From positions 482,795 through 546,794 of the forward strand of contig JAOSJK010000012.1 of NCBI GenBank assembly GCA_027494135.1: a stretch of DNA of 64,000 nt, read 5' to 3'. The translations under genes and the position numbers were made by a program. Shown piece by piece: positions 1-10,971 of this stretch. This stretch comes from Acidimicrobiia bacterium. Lineage in GTDB: Bacteria > Actinomycetota > Acidimicrobiia > IMCC26256 > PALSA-610. Numbering within the stretch: the first letter of the stretch is position 1; every line of letters begins with the position of its first letter. Below the pieces are notes generated by a model, which did not search any database, was not told where the DNA came from, and saw nothing but the letters and a program-made list of their open reading frames with translations.

Positions 1-14
1 CTGAGGAGACGGTG

Positions 15-242
15 ATGCAAGGCGTCGTCAAGGCGTTCGACCCGGCGAGCGGTGAAGGCGTCGTGGTGAGCGACGCCGACCGCAGCGAGCACGTGCTCGC
101 ACCGGGGGCACTCGAGGGTTCGGTCTTCCGCATGCTCCGCCAGGGCCAGAGGGTCGTCTTCGACCTCGACGACGCCGGCCGGGCCGGTTCCCTGCGCACG
201 GGCGCCGAGCCCGACATGGGCCTCCCCACCGCCATCGTCTGA
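15..242 (+). CDS. Small cold-shock-domain-like protein
   Basis: ORF MQGVVKAFDPASGEGVVVSDADRSEHVLAPGALEG...GQRVVFDLDD resembles the CSD pattern (G-x-V-K-x-F...G-x-G-x-V). Confidence 0.6.
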   Translation: MQGVVKAFDPASGEGVVVSDADRSEHVLAPGALEGSVFRMLRQGQRVVFDLDDAGRAGSLRTGAEPDMGLPTAIV

Positions 243-250
243 CCCGCCCC

Positions 251-301
251 GCCACGAGCGTCGATAGACCACAAATATTGTGGTCTATCGACGCTCGTGG
301 C
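251..301. repeat. Intergenic palindrome family 1, copy A (gccacgagcgtcgatagaccacaa-ata-ttgtggtctatcgacgctcgtggc)
   Basis: Perfect 24-bp arms with a 3-nt loop; between convergent genes; the minus-strand gene stop (TAG) lies in the arm. Confidence 0.95.
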
Positions 302-566
302 GACCTGACTCGCCCAGGGCGCCGACGACGAGGAGCAGTAGCGACGCGCCGACGAATGCCAAGAAGAGCGAACGCAGACCGAACTCGCCGATCCCCTCGT
401 TGCCGGCGAGGTTGAACATCATCCCGCCCAGCAACCCGCCCGCGACTCCGACGACGATCGTACCGAGACAGCCCAGGTGCAGATCTGCCCGCCTGTTGGT
501 GCCCGTCACCCCACGAGCCAGCAATCCGGCTACGAGGCCCACGACCATCCACGCCATGACACCCAT
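285..566 (-). CDS. GlsB/YeaQ/YmgE-family (transglycosylase-associated) small membrane protein
   Basis: MGVMAWMVVGLVAGLLARGVTGTNRRADLHLGCLGTIVVGVAGGLLGG; Gly-rich TM segments typical of the family. Confidence 0.85.
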   Translation of the reverse strand: MGVMAWMVVGLVAGLLARGVTGTNRRADLHLGCLGTIVVGVAGGLLGGMMFNLAGNEGIGEFGLRSLFLAFVGASLLLLVVGALGESGRHERR

Positions 567-613
567 GACCTGACGCTACCCGCCCCTGAGCAGTAGCGGG
601 GCCTCCAGAGGAG

Positions 614-654
614 GAGCGTCGATAGACCACACGTATTGTGGTCTATCGACGCTC
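614..654. repeat. Intergenic palindrome family 1, copy B
   Basis: gagcgtcgatagaccaca-cgtat-tgtggtctatcgacgctc; 18-bp perfect arms. Confidence 0.93.
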
Positions 655-674
655 GTGCCTGTCGGGGATGGGGG

Positions 675-2480
675 CTACTCGCCGAGGCGGAGGCGGAGAG
701 CGACGAGCTGATCCCGCAGGCGCTCGGGGAGACGGTCGCCGAACATCGCGAAGTGCTCCTCGATGAGCGGGAGCTCCGCCTTCCACGAGTCGGTGTCGAC
801 GTGGAGAAGCTCTCGCATCGCACCCGCATCCAGGTCGAGACCTACCTCGTTCAACGCACCCTCGGCGGGCAGCCGACCGATCGCCGTGTCCACCGCGTCG
901 GCGACGCCGTCGCAGCGATCGAAGACCCACGCGAGCACTCGACCGTTCTCGCCGTAGCCGGGCCAGAGGAACTTTCCCTCCGCGCTCTTTCGGAACCAGT
1001 TCACGTAGAAGATCCGAGGCAGCTTCTCGGTGGTCGTGCCGCCGCCGATCCTCAGCCAGTGGGCGAAGTAGTCACCCATGTGGTAGCCGCAGAACGGCAG
1101 CATCGCGAACGGGTCGCGGCGCAGGTTCCCCACCGCGCCGGCCGCCGCCGCGGTCGTCTCCGAGGCCATTATCGAGCCCAGGAAGACGCCGTGCTCCCAG
1201 TCGAAGGCCTCGGTGACGAGCGGCACCACCGACGCCCGCCGACCACCGAAGAGGATCGCCGAGATCGGCACGCCCGACGGATCCTCCCACTCCGGAGCGA
1301 TGGACGGGACCTGCCCGAGAGGCGCGGTGAACCGGCTGTTCGGGTGCGCCGCTGGCACACCCGAGTCCGGCGTCCAGGCGTTTCCTCTCCAGTCGGTCAG
1401 ATGGCCGGGTACGTCGTCGGTGAGGCCTTCCCACCACACGTCGTCGTCATCGGTCAGCGCCACGTTCGTGAAGACCGTGTTGCGGTGCAACGCGGCGATC
1501 GCGTTCGGGTTCGTGTCCATCCCGGTGCCCGGCGCGACCCCGAACATCCCGAACTCCGGGTTGATCGCCCGCAGGCGCCCGTCGTCTCCGAACTTCATCC
1601 AGCAGATGTCGTCGCCGATCGTCTCGGCCATCCAACCAGGCACCGTGGGAACGAGCATGGCGAGGTTCGTCTTGCCACATGCCGACGGGAATGCCGCTGC
1701 GACGTACTTGGATTCCCCGGCGGGGTTTGTGAGCTTGAGGATCAGCATGTGCTCGGCGAGCCAACCGTCGTCACGAGCCATGGTCGACGCGATGCGCAGC
1801 GCGAAGCACTTCTTGCCGAGCAGCGCATTCCCCCCGTATCCCGAGCCGTACGACCAGATCTCGCGCGTCTCGGGGAAGTGGACGATGTACTTGTTGTCCG
1901 GGTTGCACGGCCAGGCGACGTCGTCCTGGCCGGGAGCCAGTGGTGCGCCGAGGGAGTGGACACAGGGAACGAACTCGCCGTCGTCGCCCATCGCGTCGAG
2001 CGCAGCCTCTCCCATGCGGGTCATCGTGCGCATGCTCGCCGCTACGTATGCGGAGTCGGTCAGCTCGACGCCGAGGTGAGCTATCGGCGATCCGATCGGC
2101 CCCATGGAGAACGGGACCACGTACATGGTCCTGCCGCGCATCGCTCCCTCGTAGATGGCGAGCATCTCAGCGCGCATCTCCGCAGGCGCTCGCCAGTTGT
2201 TCGTTGGCCCGGCGTCCCTCTCGTCCTCCGAGCAGATGAAGGTGCGATCCTCGACGCGCGCCACGTCGCCCACGTCGGATCGGGCGTAGAAGCAGTGAGG
2301 ACGCTTGGCGGGGTCGAGGCGCGTGAAGGTGCCCGCGGCGACCAGGCGGTCGCAGAGTCGCTCGTACTCCCCTTCCGAGCCGTCGAGCCACTCGACGCGT
2401 TCCGGCTTCAGGATCCCCGCCCACTCGTCGACCCAGCTGCGGAGCCTCCGGTGGGTTGTCGGCGCCTCTCCGTCTGTCAT
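675..2480 (-). CDS. pckG: Phosphoenolpyruvate carboxykinase (GTP)
   Basis: 601 aa; [19 protein letters not shown]-loop and [21 protein letters not shown] motifs of GTP-dependent PEPCK. Confidence 0.97.
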   Translation of the reverse strand: MTDGEAPTTHRRLRSWVDEWAGILKPERVEWLDGSEGEYERLCDRLVAAGTFTRLDPAKRPHCFYARSDVGDVARVEDRTFICSEDERDAGPTNNWRAPAEMRAEMLAIYEGAMRGRTMYVVPFSMGPIGSPIAHLGVELTDSAYVAASMRTMTRMGEAALDAMGDDGEFVPCVHSLGAPLAPGQDDVAWPCNPDNKYIVHFPETREIWSYGSGYGGNALLGKKCFALRIASTMARDDGWLAEHMLILKLTNPAGESKYVAAAFPSACGKTNLAMLVPTVPGWMAETIGDDICWMKFGDDGRLRAINPEFGMFGVAPGTGMDTNPNAIAALHRNTVFTNVALTDDDDVWWEGLTDDVPGHLTDWRGNAWTPDSGVPAAHPNSRFTAPLGQVPSIAPEWEDPSGVPISAILFGGRRASVVPLVTEAFDWEHGVFLGSIMASETTAAAAGAVGNLRRDPFAMLPFCGYHMGDYFAHWLRIGGGTTTEKLPRIFYVNWFRKSAEGKFLWPGYGENGRVLAWVFDRCDGVADAVDTAIGRLPAEGALNEVGLDLDAGAMRELLHVDTDSWKAELPLIEEHFAMFGDRLPERLRDQLVALRLRLGE

Positions 2481-2715
2481 GCCAGTACCCGTCCTCGTCT
2501 CTCTGCACGCCCCGTCGGCGCCGGCAACACCTGCTGATCGCCGCGGCCCGGAGCCGCATCCGAGGCCTGGGGCACGGACAGCCCGCGAGGGTAGAAGAGA
2601 CTACGCGCACCCTTGGGTCGTGAGCCGAAGCGGGGCCTGCGTGCAGGTTCCGGCCCACCCGGCAGAGGTCGCGGCCCGCCTGTACGATTCGCCCCAACCA
2701 GCACGAGGAGGCCGC

Positions 2716-2952
2716 ATGTCGGTGACCGCGTACATCCTCATCCAGACCGAGGTGGGCAAGGCGTCGTCGGTGGTCGCCGCCGTCCGGGGCCTGCCCGGCG
2801 TCGACGAGGCCGACGACGTGACCGGCCCATACGACGTCATCGTCAAGGCGACGGCCGACACCATGGACGATCTGGGGAAGATGGTCGTATCGCAGGTCCA
2901 GCTCGTAGACGGGATCACGCGCACGCTCACCTGCCCCGTCGTCAGGCTGTAG
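2716..2952 (+). CDS. Lrp/AsnC ligand-binding (RAM)-domain protein without HTH
   Basis: 78 aa MSVTAYILIQTEVGKASSVVAAVRGLPGVDEADDVTGPYDVIVKATADTMDDL. Confidence 0.85.
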   Translation: MSVTAYILIQTEVGKASSVVAAVRGLPGVDEADDVTGPYDVIVKATADTMDDLGKMVVSQVQLVDGITRTLTCPVVRL

Positions 2953-2973
2953 CAGGGCCTCGCTGCACCGCGC

Positions 2974-4110
2974 TCAACCCGCGACTCCCGGGCGTTGCCG
3001 GCCGGCACGACCTGCGCGACGATCGCGCCGCGCGATCGCCTGATCGATCAGGCGATCTATCAGAGCGGGGTACGAGACACCGCTCGCCTCCCAGAGCCTC
3101 GGGTACATGGATATGGGGGTGAATCCGGGGATCGTGTTCAGCTCGTTCACCAGGAAGCCACGCGCCGCGCCGGACTCCTCGTAGAAAAAGTCGACGCGAG
3201 CCATCGCCTCGCAGCGGCACGCATCGAATGCCTCGACGGCGAGGGCGCGCACCGCTTCCGCACTCGCCGCGTCGAGCTCCGCGGGTACCAGCAGCCGAGC
3301 GGACCCGTCTTCGTACTTGTCGGAGTAGGAGTAGTACTCCGCGCCGGGCACGACCTCGCCGGCGATCGATGCCTCGGGTGGGTCGTCACCGAGCACACCG
3401 ACCTCTATCTCTCGTCCGACGATCGCCTCCTCGGCGAGGATCCACTCGTCGTACTCGAGAGCGAGGTCGATCGCCTCCTCCAGCTCGATCCGATCGTGCG
3501 CCTTCGAGACCCCGACCGACGAGCCCATGTTCGACGGCTTGACGAAGCACGGCAGCCGTAGCTCGGCCTCCACCCGGTCGGCGAAGTCGGTCCTGTCGTG
3601 ACCGTCACGGAACGCCAGGTACCCAGCGTGCGGGATGCCGGCGGCGGCCAGCATCCGCTTCATGGCGATCTTGTCCATCGCCACTGCCGATCCGAGAACT
3701 CCGGCACCCACATACGGCAGGCCCGCGAGCTCCAGGAGACCCTGCACGGTGCCGTCCTCTCCGAACGGCCCGTGCAGCAGGGGCAGCACGACGTCGATGC
3801 CCACGGCCTCCGGCACGGCGCCGGCCCTCACAATGACCGACGGCCTCCCCGGGTCGGCCGAGGGCTCCACGGAGCTGCCCTCGACCTCGAATGCTGCAGG
3901 GAGTGCATCGACGCCGGCGTCGAGCGCCTCCCTGGCCCGGTCCGCCCGCAGCCATCGACCGTCCTTGGAGATCGCGACCGGGACGACCTCGTAGCGCTCG
4001 GGATCGAGCGCTTTCGCGACGGCAACCGCCGTCACCCGCGACACGTCGTGCTCCGCGGAGCGCCCACCGAAGAGCAGCATCACCCTGAGACGACGGCGCT
4101 CCTCTACCAC
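2974..4110 (-). CDS. ddl: D-alanine--D-alanine ligase
   Basis: LLFGGRSAEHDVSRVTA, PLLHGPFGEDGTVQGLLE, CFVKPSNMGSSVGVSK, ATP-grasp motifs. Confidence 0.95.
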   Translation of the reverse strand: MVEERRRLRVMLLFGGRSAEHDVSRVTAVAVAKALDPERYEVVPVAISKDGRWLRADRAREALDAGVDALPAAFEVEGSSVEPSADPGRPSVIVRAGAVPEAVGIDVVLPLLHGPFGEDGTVQGLLELAGLPYVGAGVLGSAVAMDKIAMKRMLAAAGIPHAGYLAFRDGHDRTDFADRVEAELRLPCFVKPSNMGSSVGVSKAHDRIELEEAIDLALEYDEWILAEEAIVGREIEVGVLGDDPPEASIAGEVVPGAEYYSYSDKYEDGSARLLVPAELDAASAEAVRALAVEAFDACRCEAMARVDFFYEESGAARGFLVNELNTIPGFTPISMYPRLWEASGVSYPALIDRLIDQAIARRDRRAGRAGRQRPGVAG

Positions 4111-4111
4111 G

Positions 4112-4387
4112 TCACGTGACCTGCAGGACGGCCCGGATGCCGACGCCCATCAGGAAGAGGCCGGTGAACCCGTACAACATCTCGACGCGGCCCTTCAGCT
4201 GGGCGCGATACGAGTACGCGAGCGCGATCGTGATGAAGGCGACGAAGCCGTAGAACATGTGGAAGCGCGGGAGCCCCTCGTAGTCGCCGCTCGAGAACAA
4301 CACCACACCGAGGACTACCTGGAGGAGGAGCGCCACCTCGGCGGCGATCGTCGAGGCCCAGACGGCTCGGCCGCGCAGCGACTGCAC
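4112..4387 (-). CDS. Small multi-TM membrane protein (true start may lie upstream near 4480)
   Basis: Hydrophobic helices; coding-like sequence EGLREFHEVWGYVSIVANGVAGVVALIAWRVQ continues upstream of the listed Met. Confidence 0.6.
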   Translation of the reverse strand: MQSLRGRAVWASTIAAEVALLLQVVLGVVLFSSGDYEGLPRFHMFYGFVAFITIALAYSYRAQLKGRVEMLYGFTGLFLMGVGIRAVLQVT

Positions 4388-4496
4388 CCTCCAGGCGATC
4401 AGCGCGACGACGCCGGCGACGCCGTTCGCGACGATGGAGACGTAGCCCCAGACCTCGTGGAACTCGCGCAGACCCTCGATGACTCAGATACCTCCG

Positions 4497-6212
4497 CTAG
4501 AGAACCGAGTCGTCGGCCGACTCGGCGAACGAGGTCTCGCCGCCGCGTAGGAGGCTCTTGAGGATCTTGCCCGCCGGGTTGCGGGGAAGCGGCTCGGCTC
4601 GCATCTCCACGTACTCGGGCACTTTGAAGTCGGCGAGGTGCAGCCGGCAGAACGCGCGGATCTCGTCGGCGGTAGCGGTTGCGCCGTCCCTGAGCTGCAC
4701 GACCGCCTTCACCTCCTCGCCCAGCTCCTTGTGCTCCACTCCCACCACGGCGGCATCGACGACGTCGGGGTGGTCGAAGAGGACGTGCTCGACCTCGACG
4801 CAGTAGATGTTCTCACCCGCGCGGATGATCATGTCCTTGGCTCTGTCGACTATGTACAGGAATCCGTCGGCGTCGAGATAGCCGATATCCCCGGAGTGGA
4901 ACCAGCCGTCGGTAAGTGCCGCCGCATTGGCCTCGGGACGCCTCCAGTAGCCGCGGGCCATGACCGTGGGGCCCTTGACCAAGATCTCGCCGCGCTCTCC
5001 GGCGGGGACTCCGTTGCCATCGGCGTCGACGACTCGGATCTCGACCGTCGGCACCGCGGGGCCGACGGATCCCGGGTGCGAGAAGTAGTCGTCACCCGCG
5101 TTGAGTGTGGCTACCGACGCGCTCTCGGTCAGCCCGTAGGCGGTGCTCAGCGTCTTGCGGAGTGCGGGGAAGACCTCCTCGATCCGCTGCACGAGCTCCG
5201 GTGCAGCCGGCGCACCGCCGTACGAGGCGCGCTCACCGACGAGAGGTCGTACCGGCCGAGCTCGGGCGACTCGACGATCCGCCACATGACCGTGGGGACG
5301 CCGCCGATGCTGGTGACCCTCTCCCGCTCGATCACCTCCATGGCGCGTGCAGCCTCGAAGCGTCCCGGTGGCATCAGGACGAGCTTGCCGCCGGTCGCGT
5401 ACGTGACGACCATCGTGGCGAGGCACCCGGTCACGTGGAAGAGCGGGACTATGAGGAGCGAAGCCGACTGCAGGCCCGCCGACGCCTCCGGCGGTGGTGT
5501 TCCCCCTGAGCGCCTGGGCGTACCCGGCCAGGATGATGTTCTGCAGGTTCGCGATCGCCTGGCGGTGGGTGATCGTCGCCCCCTTGGGCTGACCCGTGGT
5601 GCCGGACGTGTACGCGATCGCCAGGAGGTCGTCCTCATCGATTGGAGTCTCCGGGAGGGCGGGTGAGTCGTCTCCGAGGAGCTCGTCGAACGGGCGGACC
5701 GGATGGTCTCCGGCCTCCCCTATCGAGAAGACGTGGAGGAGCTCGCGCAGCTCCGTGAGGCGCGGACGCAGCACCTCTATCCGGCGTGCGTCGCCGATAA
5801 GCACCTTCGCGCCGGAGTCGATGATCCCGAACTCGAGCTCCTCCGCCTTCCACCAGGCGTTCAGGGGGACCAGCACCGCTCCGAGCGCGGCTGTCGCCCA
5901 GAAGGTGACGACCCACTCCGGGCAGTTCGCCGCTGCGAGGGCGACCCTGTCGCCGCCGCGGACCCCGAGGGCAGCGAGCCTCGTCGCCACTGAACGCACG
6001 GCGGCGTCGTGATCGCCGAACGTGAGTCGGACGTCACCCTGCACGATCCAGTCGACATCGCCGCGCAGCGCATTCTGCACAATCAGCTCACGCATCGAGC
6101 GCATCCGCTGCGCGAAGACCTGCGTCGGAACGCCGCAGACGTCTTCGACGACGATCTCGAAGGCGCCTCCGGGGCCCGTCAGCTCGGCGATGACGGGATC
6201 AGTGTCGGTCAC
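4497..6212 (-). CDS. AMP-dependent acyl-CoA synthetase/ligase, with two compensating frameshifts about 5.2-5.5 kb
   Basis: AYTSGTTGQPKGATITH, GWFHSGDIGYLDADGFLYIVDRAKDMIIRAGENIY, PRNPAGKILK; the middle ~90 aa continue in another frame (LLIVPLFHVTGCLATMVVTYATGGKLVLM). Confidence 0.9.
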   Translation of the reverse strand: MTDTDPVIAELTGPGGAFEIVVEDVCGVPTQVFAQRMRSMRELIVQNALRGDVDWIVQGDVRLTFGDHDAAVRSVATRLAALGVRGGDRVALAAANCPEWVVTFWATAALGAVLVPLNAWWKAEELEFGIIDSGAKVLIGDARRIEVLRPRLTELRELLHVFSIGEAGDHPVRPFDELLGDDSPALPETPIDEDDLLAIAYTSGTTGQPKGATITHRQAIANLQNIILAGYAQALRGNTTAGGVGGPAVGFAPHSPALPRDRVPRHDGRHVRDRRQARPDATGTLRGCTRHGGDRAGEGHQHRRRPHGHVADRRVARARPVRPLVGERASYGGAPAAPELVQRIEEVFPALRKTLSTAYGLTESASVATLNAGDDYFSHPGSVGPAVPTVEIRVVDADGNGVPAGERGEILVKGPTVMARGYWRRPEANAAALTDGWFHSGDIGYLDADGFLYIVDRAKDMIIRAGENIYCVEVEHVLFDHPDVVDAAVVGVEHKELGEEVKAVVQLRDGATATADEIRAFCRLHLADFKVPEYVEMRAEPLPRNPAGKILKSLLRGGETSFAESADDSVL

Positions 6213-6373
6213 ACGATCTCCTGGGATGGTCGGCGACCCGGAGCGTACCCAACGTGCCTCGCGCCACAGACAGCAGGGCGCGAAGTCGCGCTCAACCCGG
6301 CTCGGGCGCGCGTCGATGGTCCACCGTAGGAGAGCGAGCAGCATGCGACTCGCTCGCGCCGACGGAGGTTGGA

Positions 6374-7099
6374 GTGTCAACTGGTGTGTTCCAGACCGTG
6401 GCCGGCACCGTCGGCGGCACCGAGGTACCCGGGTCCACAGCGTCCGGGACCCGGGAGGGCTCGCCACCGAGGATCGTGGCGGAGCTCCGCGATCCCCTCG
6501 ACGGGATCGTCCGATCACTGCACAGGCTGAGCGTCCACGGAGCCGTCGAGCTGAGGCCGTCGCCCGACTCCCCTCGGCTGCTCCACCGTGCGCGTTCGCT
6601 CGCAGGCGAACTCCGCGGAGTCGTCGACGAGCTGCTCGGGCCCGACGGCGACGGTACGCCCGGCGAGCGGCGGGTCCGCTCCGAGACCCTTCCGGTGGTA
6701 GGTGCCTTCGAGGACGCCGCCGCCCGAGCGGGCGACGCCCTACGCGGAAGGCACGTGACGGTCTCGTGCCCACCGAGGCTCACAGTCACCACGGATGCGG
6801 ACCACTTCGAGAACCTGCTGGCGCTCCTGCTGCGCACGTCGGCGCGCGAGCCGGGTGAGGTGCACGCCGCCGTCCACCTCGACGCCGGCCAGCTTGTCGT
6901 CACCTTCGCCGGGCTGCGCACCGGACCGTCGGCCGGCCACGATCTCGACCTGATCCATGCACAGGCAGCGCGCCTCGGCGGGAGCATCGACGTCGTGGCA
7001 CACCCCCACTCCGCCGCGGGGATCAGGGTCCGCCTTCCGCAACAGCGGACGGGCGACGGCGGCACACCAGCACGCAACGGCAAGGCGTTCTCCGTGTAA
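6374..7099 (+). CDS. Histidine-kinase-like (HATPase-type) protein
   Basis: VVDELLGPDG...DHFENLLALLLRTS...GHDLDLIHAQAARLGGSIDVVAHPHSAAGIRVRLPQ, a degenerate GHKL C-terminus. Confidence 0.55.
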   Translation: MSTGVFQTVAGTVGGTEVPGSTASGTREGSPPRIVAELRDPLDGIVRSLHRLSVHGAVELRPSPDSPRLLHRARSLAGELRGVVDELLGPDGDGTPGERRVRSETLPVVGAFEDAAARAGDALRGRHVTVSCPPRLTVTTDADHFENLLALLLRTSAREPGEVHAAVHLDAGQLVVTFAGLRTGPSAGHDLDLIHAQAARLGGSIDVVAHPHSAAGIRVRLPQQRTGDGGTPARNGKAFSV

Positions 7100-7217
7100 C
7101 CGTGTCCGGAACGCCAACGAGACATCCGCAACGACGCGAAGACACCGCACCATCTGCTCACTAGGGTGACGCCCGAGCTGCGACGTCGACGGCCCCGCAA
7201 CCGCCGGAGAAGGAACA

Positions 7218-8129
7218 TTGGCCTCAGCCGGCACTTCGGATCGGCAGCATCCGAGCCCCGCCGGCTGCTTCGTGTGTGATGGCGCCTTCACCCGGACGGT
7301 GGGACGCGTCGGGGCGTACCGGTACGTCGCCTGCGACGGTTGCGGCCTCGCCCGCCTCGACCCCATGCCCACGCCCAGCGCCGTGAGGGACGTCTTCGAT
7401 CCCTCCTACTTCTCGGGCGGTCGTGTAGGCGGCTATGACGACTACGAAGCCGACGACTCGATCAACATGCGCAACGCCCACCTACGTCTCGATCGGCTCG
7501 CACCCGATCTGGGTACCGACAGCGCCAGACTTCTCGACGTCGGCTGCGCGCTCGGTCATGTGCTTCGCGACGCGCACTCGCGCGGATGGAGCGCTCTGGG
7601 GGTCGAGATCTGCGACGAGATCGCGGAACGCGCCCGATCCGGCGGGGCCTTTCACGTCGCCGGCGATCTCGCCGCTCTGGCCGCGACCCGCGTCGGGCAA
7701 TTCGACGCTGTCACCATGTTCCAGGTGATCGAGCACCTGCCCCGCCCCGACCAGGACCTCGCGCTTGCGCGCTCGCTCCTGCGACCGTCGGGGGTGATCG
7801 CGTTCGAGACATGGAACCGATCCAGTGTCGTCGCGAAGGCCCTCGGTCGGCACTGGCAGCTCCTGTCCCCGCCGTCCGTCCTATGGGCCTTCGACAGGCG
7901 CTCGCTCACCCTGCTGCTGCGGCGATCCGGCTTCGATCTCGTGCACTACCGACGCACATGGAAATGGGTCGGCCTGCGCTTCTCGGCCTCGCTCCTGCAC
8001 GACGGCAATCGGTCGGCTCTTACCACGCGACTCGCTCAGATCGCTGCGAGGTTGCCCTTGCGGGACAGGGCTGTGCCGTACGCGCTCGGTGATCTGGTGT
8101 GGGTGGTGGCCCGCAGGCGCGACAACTGA
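7218..8129 (+). CDS. Class I SAM-dependent methyltransferase with N-terminal Cys4 (CxxC...CxxC) element
   Basis: CFVCDG...VACDGCGLARLDPMP; LLDVGCALGHVLRDAHSRGW; FQVIEHLPRPDQDLA. Confidence 0.9.
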   Translation: MASAGTSDRQHPSPAGCFVCDGAFTRTVGRVGAYRYVACDGCGLARLDPMPTPSAVRDVFDPSYFSGGRVGGYDDYEADDSINMRNAHLRLDRLAPDLGTDSARLLDVGCALGHVLRDAHSRGWSALGVEICDEIAERARSGGAFHVAGDLAALAATRVGQFDAVTMFQVIEHLPRPDQDLALARSLLRPSGVIAFETWNRSSVVAKALGRHWQLLSPPSVLWAFDRRSLTLLLRRSGFDLVHYRRTWKWVGLRFSASLLHDGNRSALTTRLAQIAARLPLRDRAVPYALGDLVWVVARRRDN

Positions 8130-8175
8130 CGACGATGACCGCGTTGCAGGAACCTTCAGGGGGCTGTTCGGCCGG

Positions 8176-9005
8176 TCAGTCGTCCTCGGGCTGCGAGCGC
8201 AGGAAGCGCTCGATCTCGCCGACGAGCTCGTCGCCGGACGCGACCTCGGGGAGCGCAGCGTCGAGGCGGTCGACTATCTCGAGGACGTCGGGGCGTTCGG
8301 CCAGACCATCCTCGAGGCGCGTCGAGTAGGAGTCGCAGCGCTCGTCGTGCACCCTCAGGTCGAGTGCGAGGCCGAGGACCTCCGCGAGCCGGGTGAGCAC
8401 TCGCGCACCCCCGGCGGCGAGAGCGAGCCGGAGACGTACTGCGGGACCTGCGCCCACATCGCCATCGACCTGATGCCGGCCTCGCCGAGAGCGTGCTGCA
8501 GCACGGTCTGGAACCCCGTAGGGCCCTCGTAGTCGGCGCGCAGAGGCTCGAGCTCCTGCGCGACCGCGCGGCTCGTCGCCGATGCCAGCACCGAGACCGG
8601 ACGACGGTGCGAGGCCATCCCCGGCATCCCGCCCACCGCCACCGCCTCGACCACACCGAGGCGGAGAGCCGTGCTCACCAGCTCGCCGGCGACGTCACGC
8701 CACCTGATCGACGGTTCCGGCCCGAAGGCGAGGACAACGTCGCGGCCCGCCCGGCCGGCGATCAGCTCCATGTGGGGCCACTCGACACTGCGGATCCCAC
8801 CCTCGTCGAGCTTGACCGTCGGGCGCACCTGCTGGAGGTCGAGAAGGTCGGTGAGGTCGAGTGTCGCGAAGGCCTTGCCCGCCTCGAGCTGCTCGGCGAG
8901 AGAGGCGATGGTCCCCGCCCCGACATGGCCGGAGTCGACCCAACCCGCGAAGGCGTAGACCATCACCGGATCGCGCAGCTCGGGCCAACGGTCTACGTTC
9001 AGCAC
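8176..9005 (-). CDS. PAC2-family protein, frameshifted near 8.42 kb
   Basis: MLNVDRWPELRDPVMVYAFAGWVDSGHVGAGTIASLAEQL, VGGMPGMASHRRP; C-terminus continues in an alternative frame to ...IERFLRSQPEDD. Confidence 0.8.
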
Positions 9006-9082
9006 GCCACAACCTTAGGTGACAGCTGCGGCTCGGCGGCCCTGCGGACGTCGCTCGTCGGGCACCGAGGTAGCGTGCGGCC

Positions 9083-10017
9083 ATGCGCGTACGGGTATTC
9101 ACCGAGCCACAGCAGGGTTCCACCTACGACCAGCAGCTCGCCGTGGCGCGCCTCTCGGAGGATCTCGGGTACGACGCATTCTTCCGCTCCGATCACTACC
9201 TGGCCATGGGCGATCGCGACGGACGCCCCGGCCCGACCGACTCCTGGGTGACTCTGGGAGCCCTCGCGCGCAGACATCGAGCATCAGGCTGGGAACTCTC
9301 GTCACGTCCGCCACGTTCCGGCACCCCGGCATCCTCGGCATCTCCGTCGCCCAGGTCGACGCGATGAGTGGCGGGCGCGTCGAGCTCGGGCTCGGCGCCG
9401 GTTGGTACGACACGGAGCACGCGGCATACGGAATACCGTTCGGCGAGTCATTCGGTGAGCGGTTCGACCGGCTCGAGGAGCAGCTAGAGATCCTCACCGG
9501 CACCTGGTCGACGCCGCCGGGCGAGAGCTACTCGTTCTCGGGCAAGCACTACACGCTCACCGGCTCGCCCGCCCTGCCGAAGCCCGTCCAGCAGCCGGTG
9601 CCGATCATCATCGGCGGTTACGGACCGAAGCGCACCCCGCGCCTCGCGGCACGTTTCGCCACGGAGTTCAACGTACCGTTCCCTCCCCTCGACCACTACC
9701 GCACCGCAGTCGCGAACGTGCGCTCTGCGTGCGTGGCCGCCGATCGCGATCCATCGAGCATGCGGCTCTCCGTCGCGCTCGTCGCCTGCTGCGGGACAAC
9801 AGCGGCGGAGGTCGACCGTCGCGCAGCCGCCATCGGGCGCGAGTCGGCGGAGCTGCGCGAGAACGGGGCGGCCGGCTCACCGGCGGAGGTGGTGGAGCAG
9901 ATACGAGCCTTCGCCACAGCGGGAGCCGACACCGTGTACCTGCAGATTCTCGACCTCGACGACCTCGACCACCTGCGCCTCATAGCCGCCGAGGTCGTCC
10001 CGGACCTGCCCACCTGA
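9083..10017 (+). CDS. LLM-class F420-dependent oxidoreductase, frameshifted near 9.27 kb
   Basis: LGTLVTSATFRHPGILGISVAQVDAMSGGRVELGLGAGW. Confidence 0.88.
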
Positions 10018-10039
10018 CCCGAGCCGAGGAGCCGGACCA

Positions 10040-10941
10040 ATGCGCTTCGGCGTGCACACAGGACTCCAGAACACGAGCATCGCCGAGCTGCAGGGCCTCT
10101 GGCACCGCATCGAGGAGCTCGACTTCGACTGGATCTCGATCTGGGACCACTTCTACGCGGCCGACGGAACGGGCGACCCTCACTGCCTCGAGGCCGTGGT
10201 GTCACACGCAGCCCTGGCCGCGTCGACGTCGCGCGTCCGCTGCGGCAGCCTCGTCTACTCGGCCGGATACCGCCACCCCGCCGTGCTGGCCAACGCGGCC
10301 GTCACCCTCGACCAGCTCTCCGGGGGCCGCGTCACGCTGGGACTCGGCGGTGGCTGGTCGAAGATCGAGTACGACGCCTACGGGGTCCCGTTCGGCACGG
10401 CCGCATCCAGGCTCCGAATGCTCGACGAGTCGATCCAGTGCGTGCGAGGCCTGCTGACACAGGACTCCACCGACTTCTCGGGCGAGTACTTCGCGCTCGC
10501 AGGCGCGCGCTGCGAGCCGAAGCCGGTCCAGGAGCACCTTCCGATCTGGGTCGGTGGCGGCGGCGAGAAGGTGACCCTGCGCATCGTCGCAGAGCACGCC
10601 GACGGCTGGAACGTCCCGTTCATCGCGCCCGACGCCTGGGCCCACAAGTCGGCCGTCCTCGACACCCACTGCGAGAGGGCGGGACGCGACCCGTCGACGG
10701 TGGAGCGGACCGTCAACGTGGGCATGGCGTCGTCGGAAGACGATCTGCGCGCGCAGTTCGGCAACATCTCCGAGCTGGTCCGCCCGGGAGTGCTGACAGG
10801 GAGCACCCAGGAGATGATCGACCGAGTCGGCGCGTACCGAGACGCCGGAGCCTCCTACCTCATCCTCGCCATGCGCGCCCCTTCGATCGCGATGGGCTCG
10901 AGCGCTTCGCCTCCGACCTGATGCCCGCGTTCACCGGCTGA
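10040..10941 (+). CDS. LLM-class F420-dependent oxidoreductase (second paralog), likely frameshift near the 3' end
   Basis: MRFGVHTGLQNTSIAELQGLWHRIEELDFDWISIWDHFYAAD; GGRVTLGLGGGWSKIEYDAYG; likely C-terminus LERFASDLMPAFTG in the alternative frame. Confidence 0.88.
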
Positions 10942-10971
10942 GACCGGCCGCCCGGTCGGTAGCCTTCGGGT

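Noticed and set aside
28-630. Several ORFs beginning MVYRRS.. or MWSIDA.. (28-630, 280-573, 636-2537, 11620-12114, 61484-62080)
   Set aside because: These starts are reads through family 1 palindromes, which are open in most frames; no real gene family linked to them.
636-2537. 633-aa plus-strand ORF opposite pckG
   Set aside because: Mirror ORF typical of high-GC DNA; opposite frame is an unambiguous PEPCK. Its MWSIDARA start is palindrome-derived.
3034-3057. Perfect 24-bp palindrome gatcgcctgatcgatcaggcgatc
   Set aside because: Inside the conserved 3' end of ddl (IDRLIDQAIARR); single copy, most likely a coincidence of codon usage.
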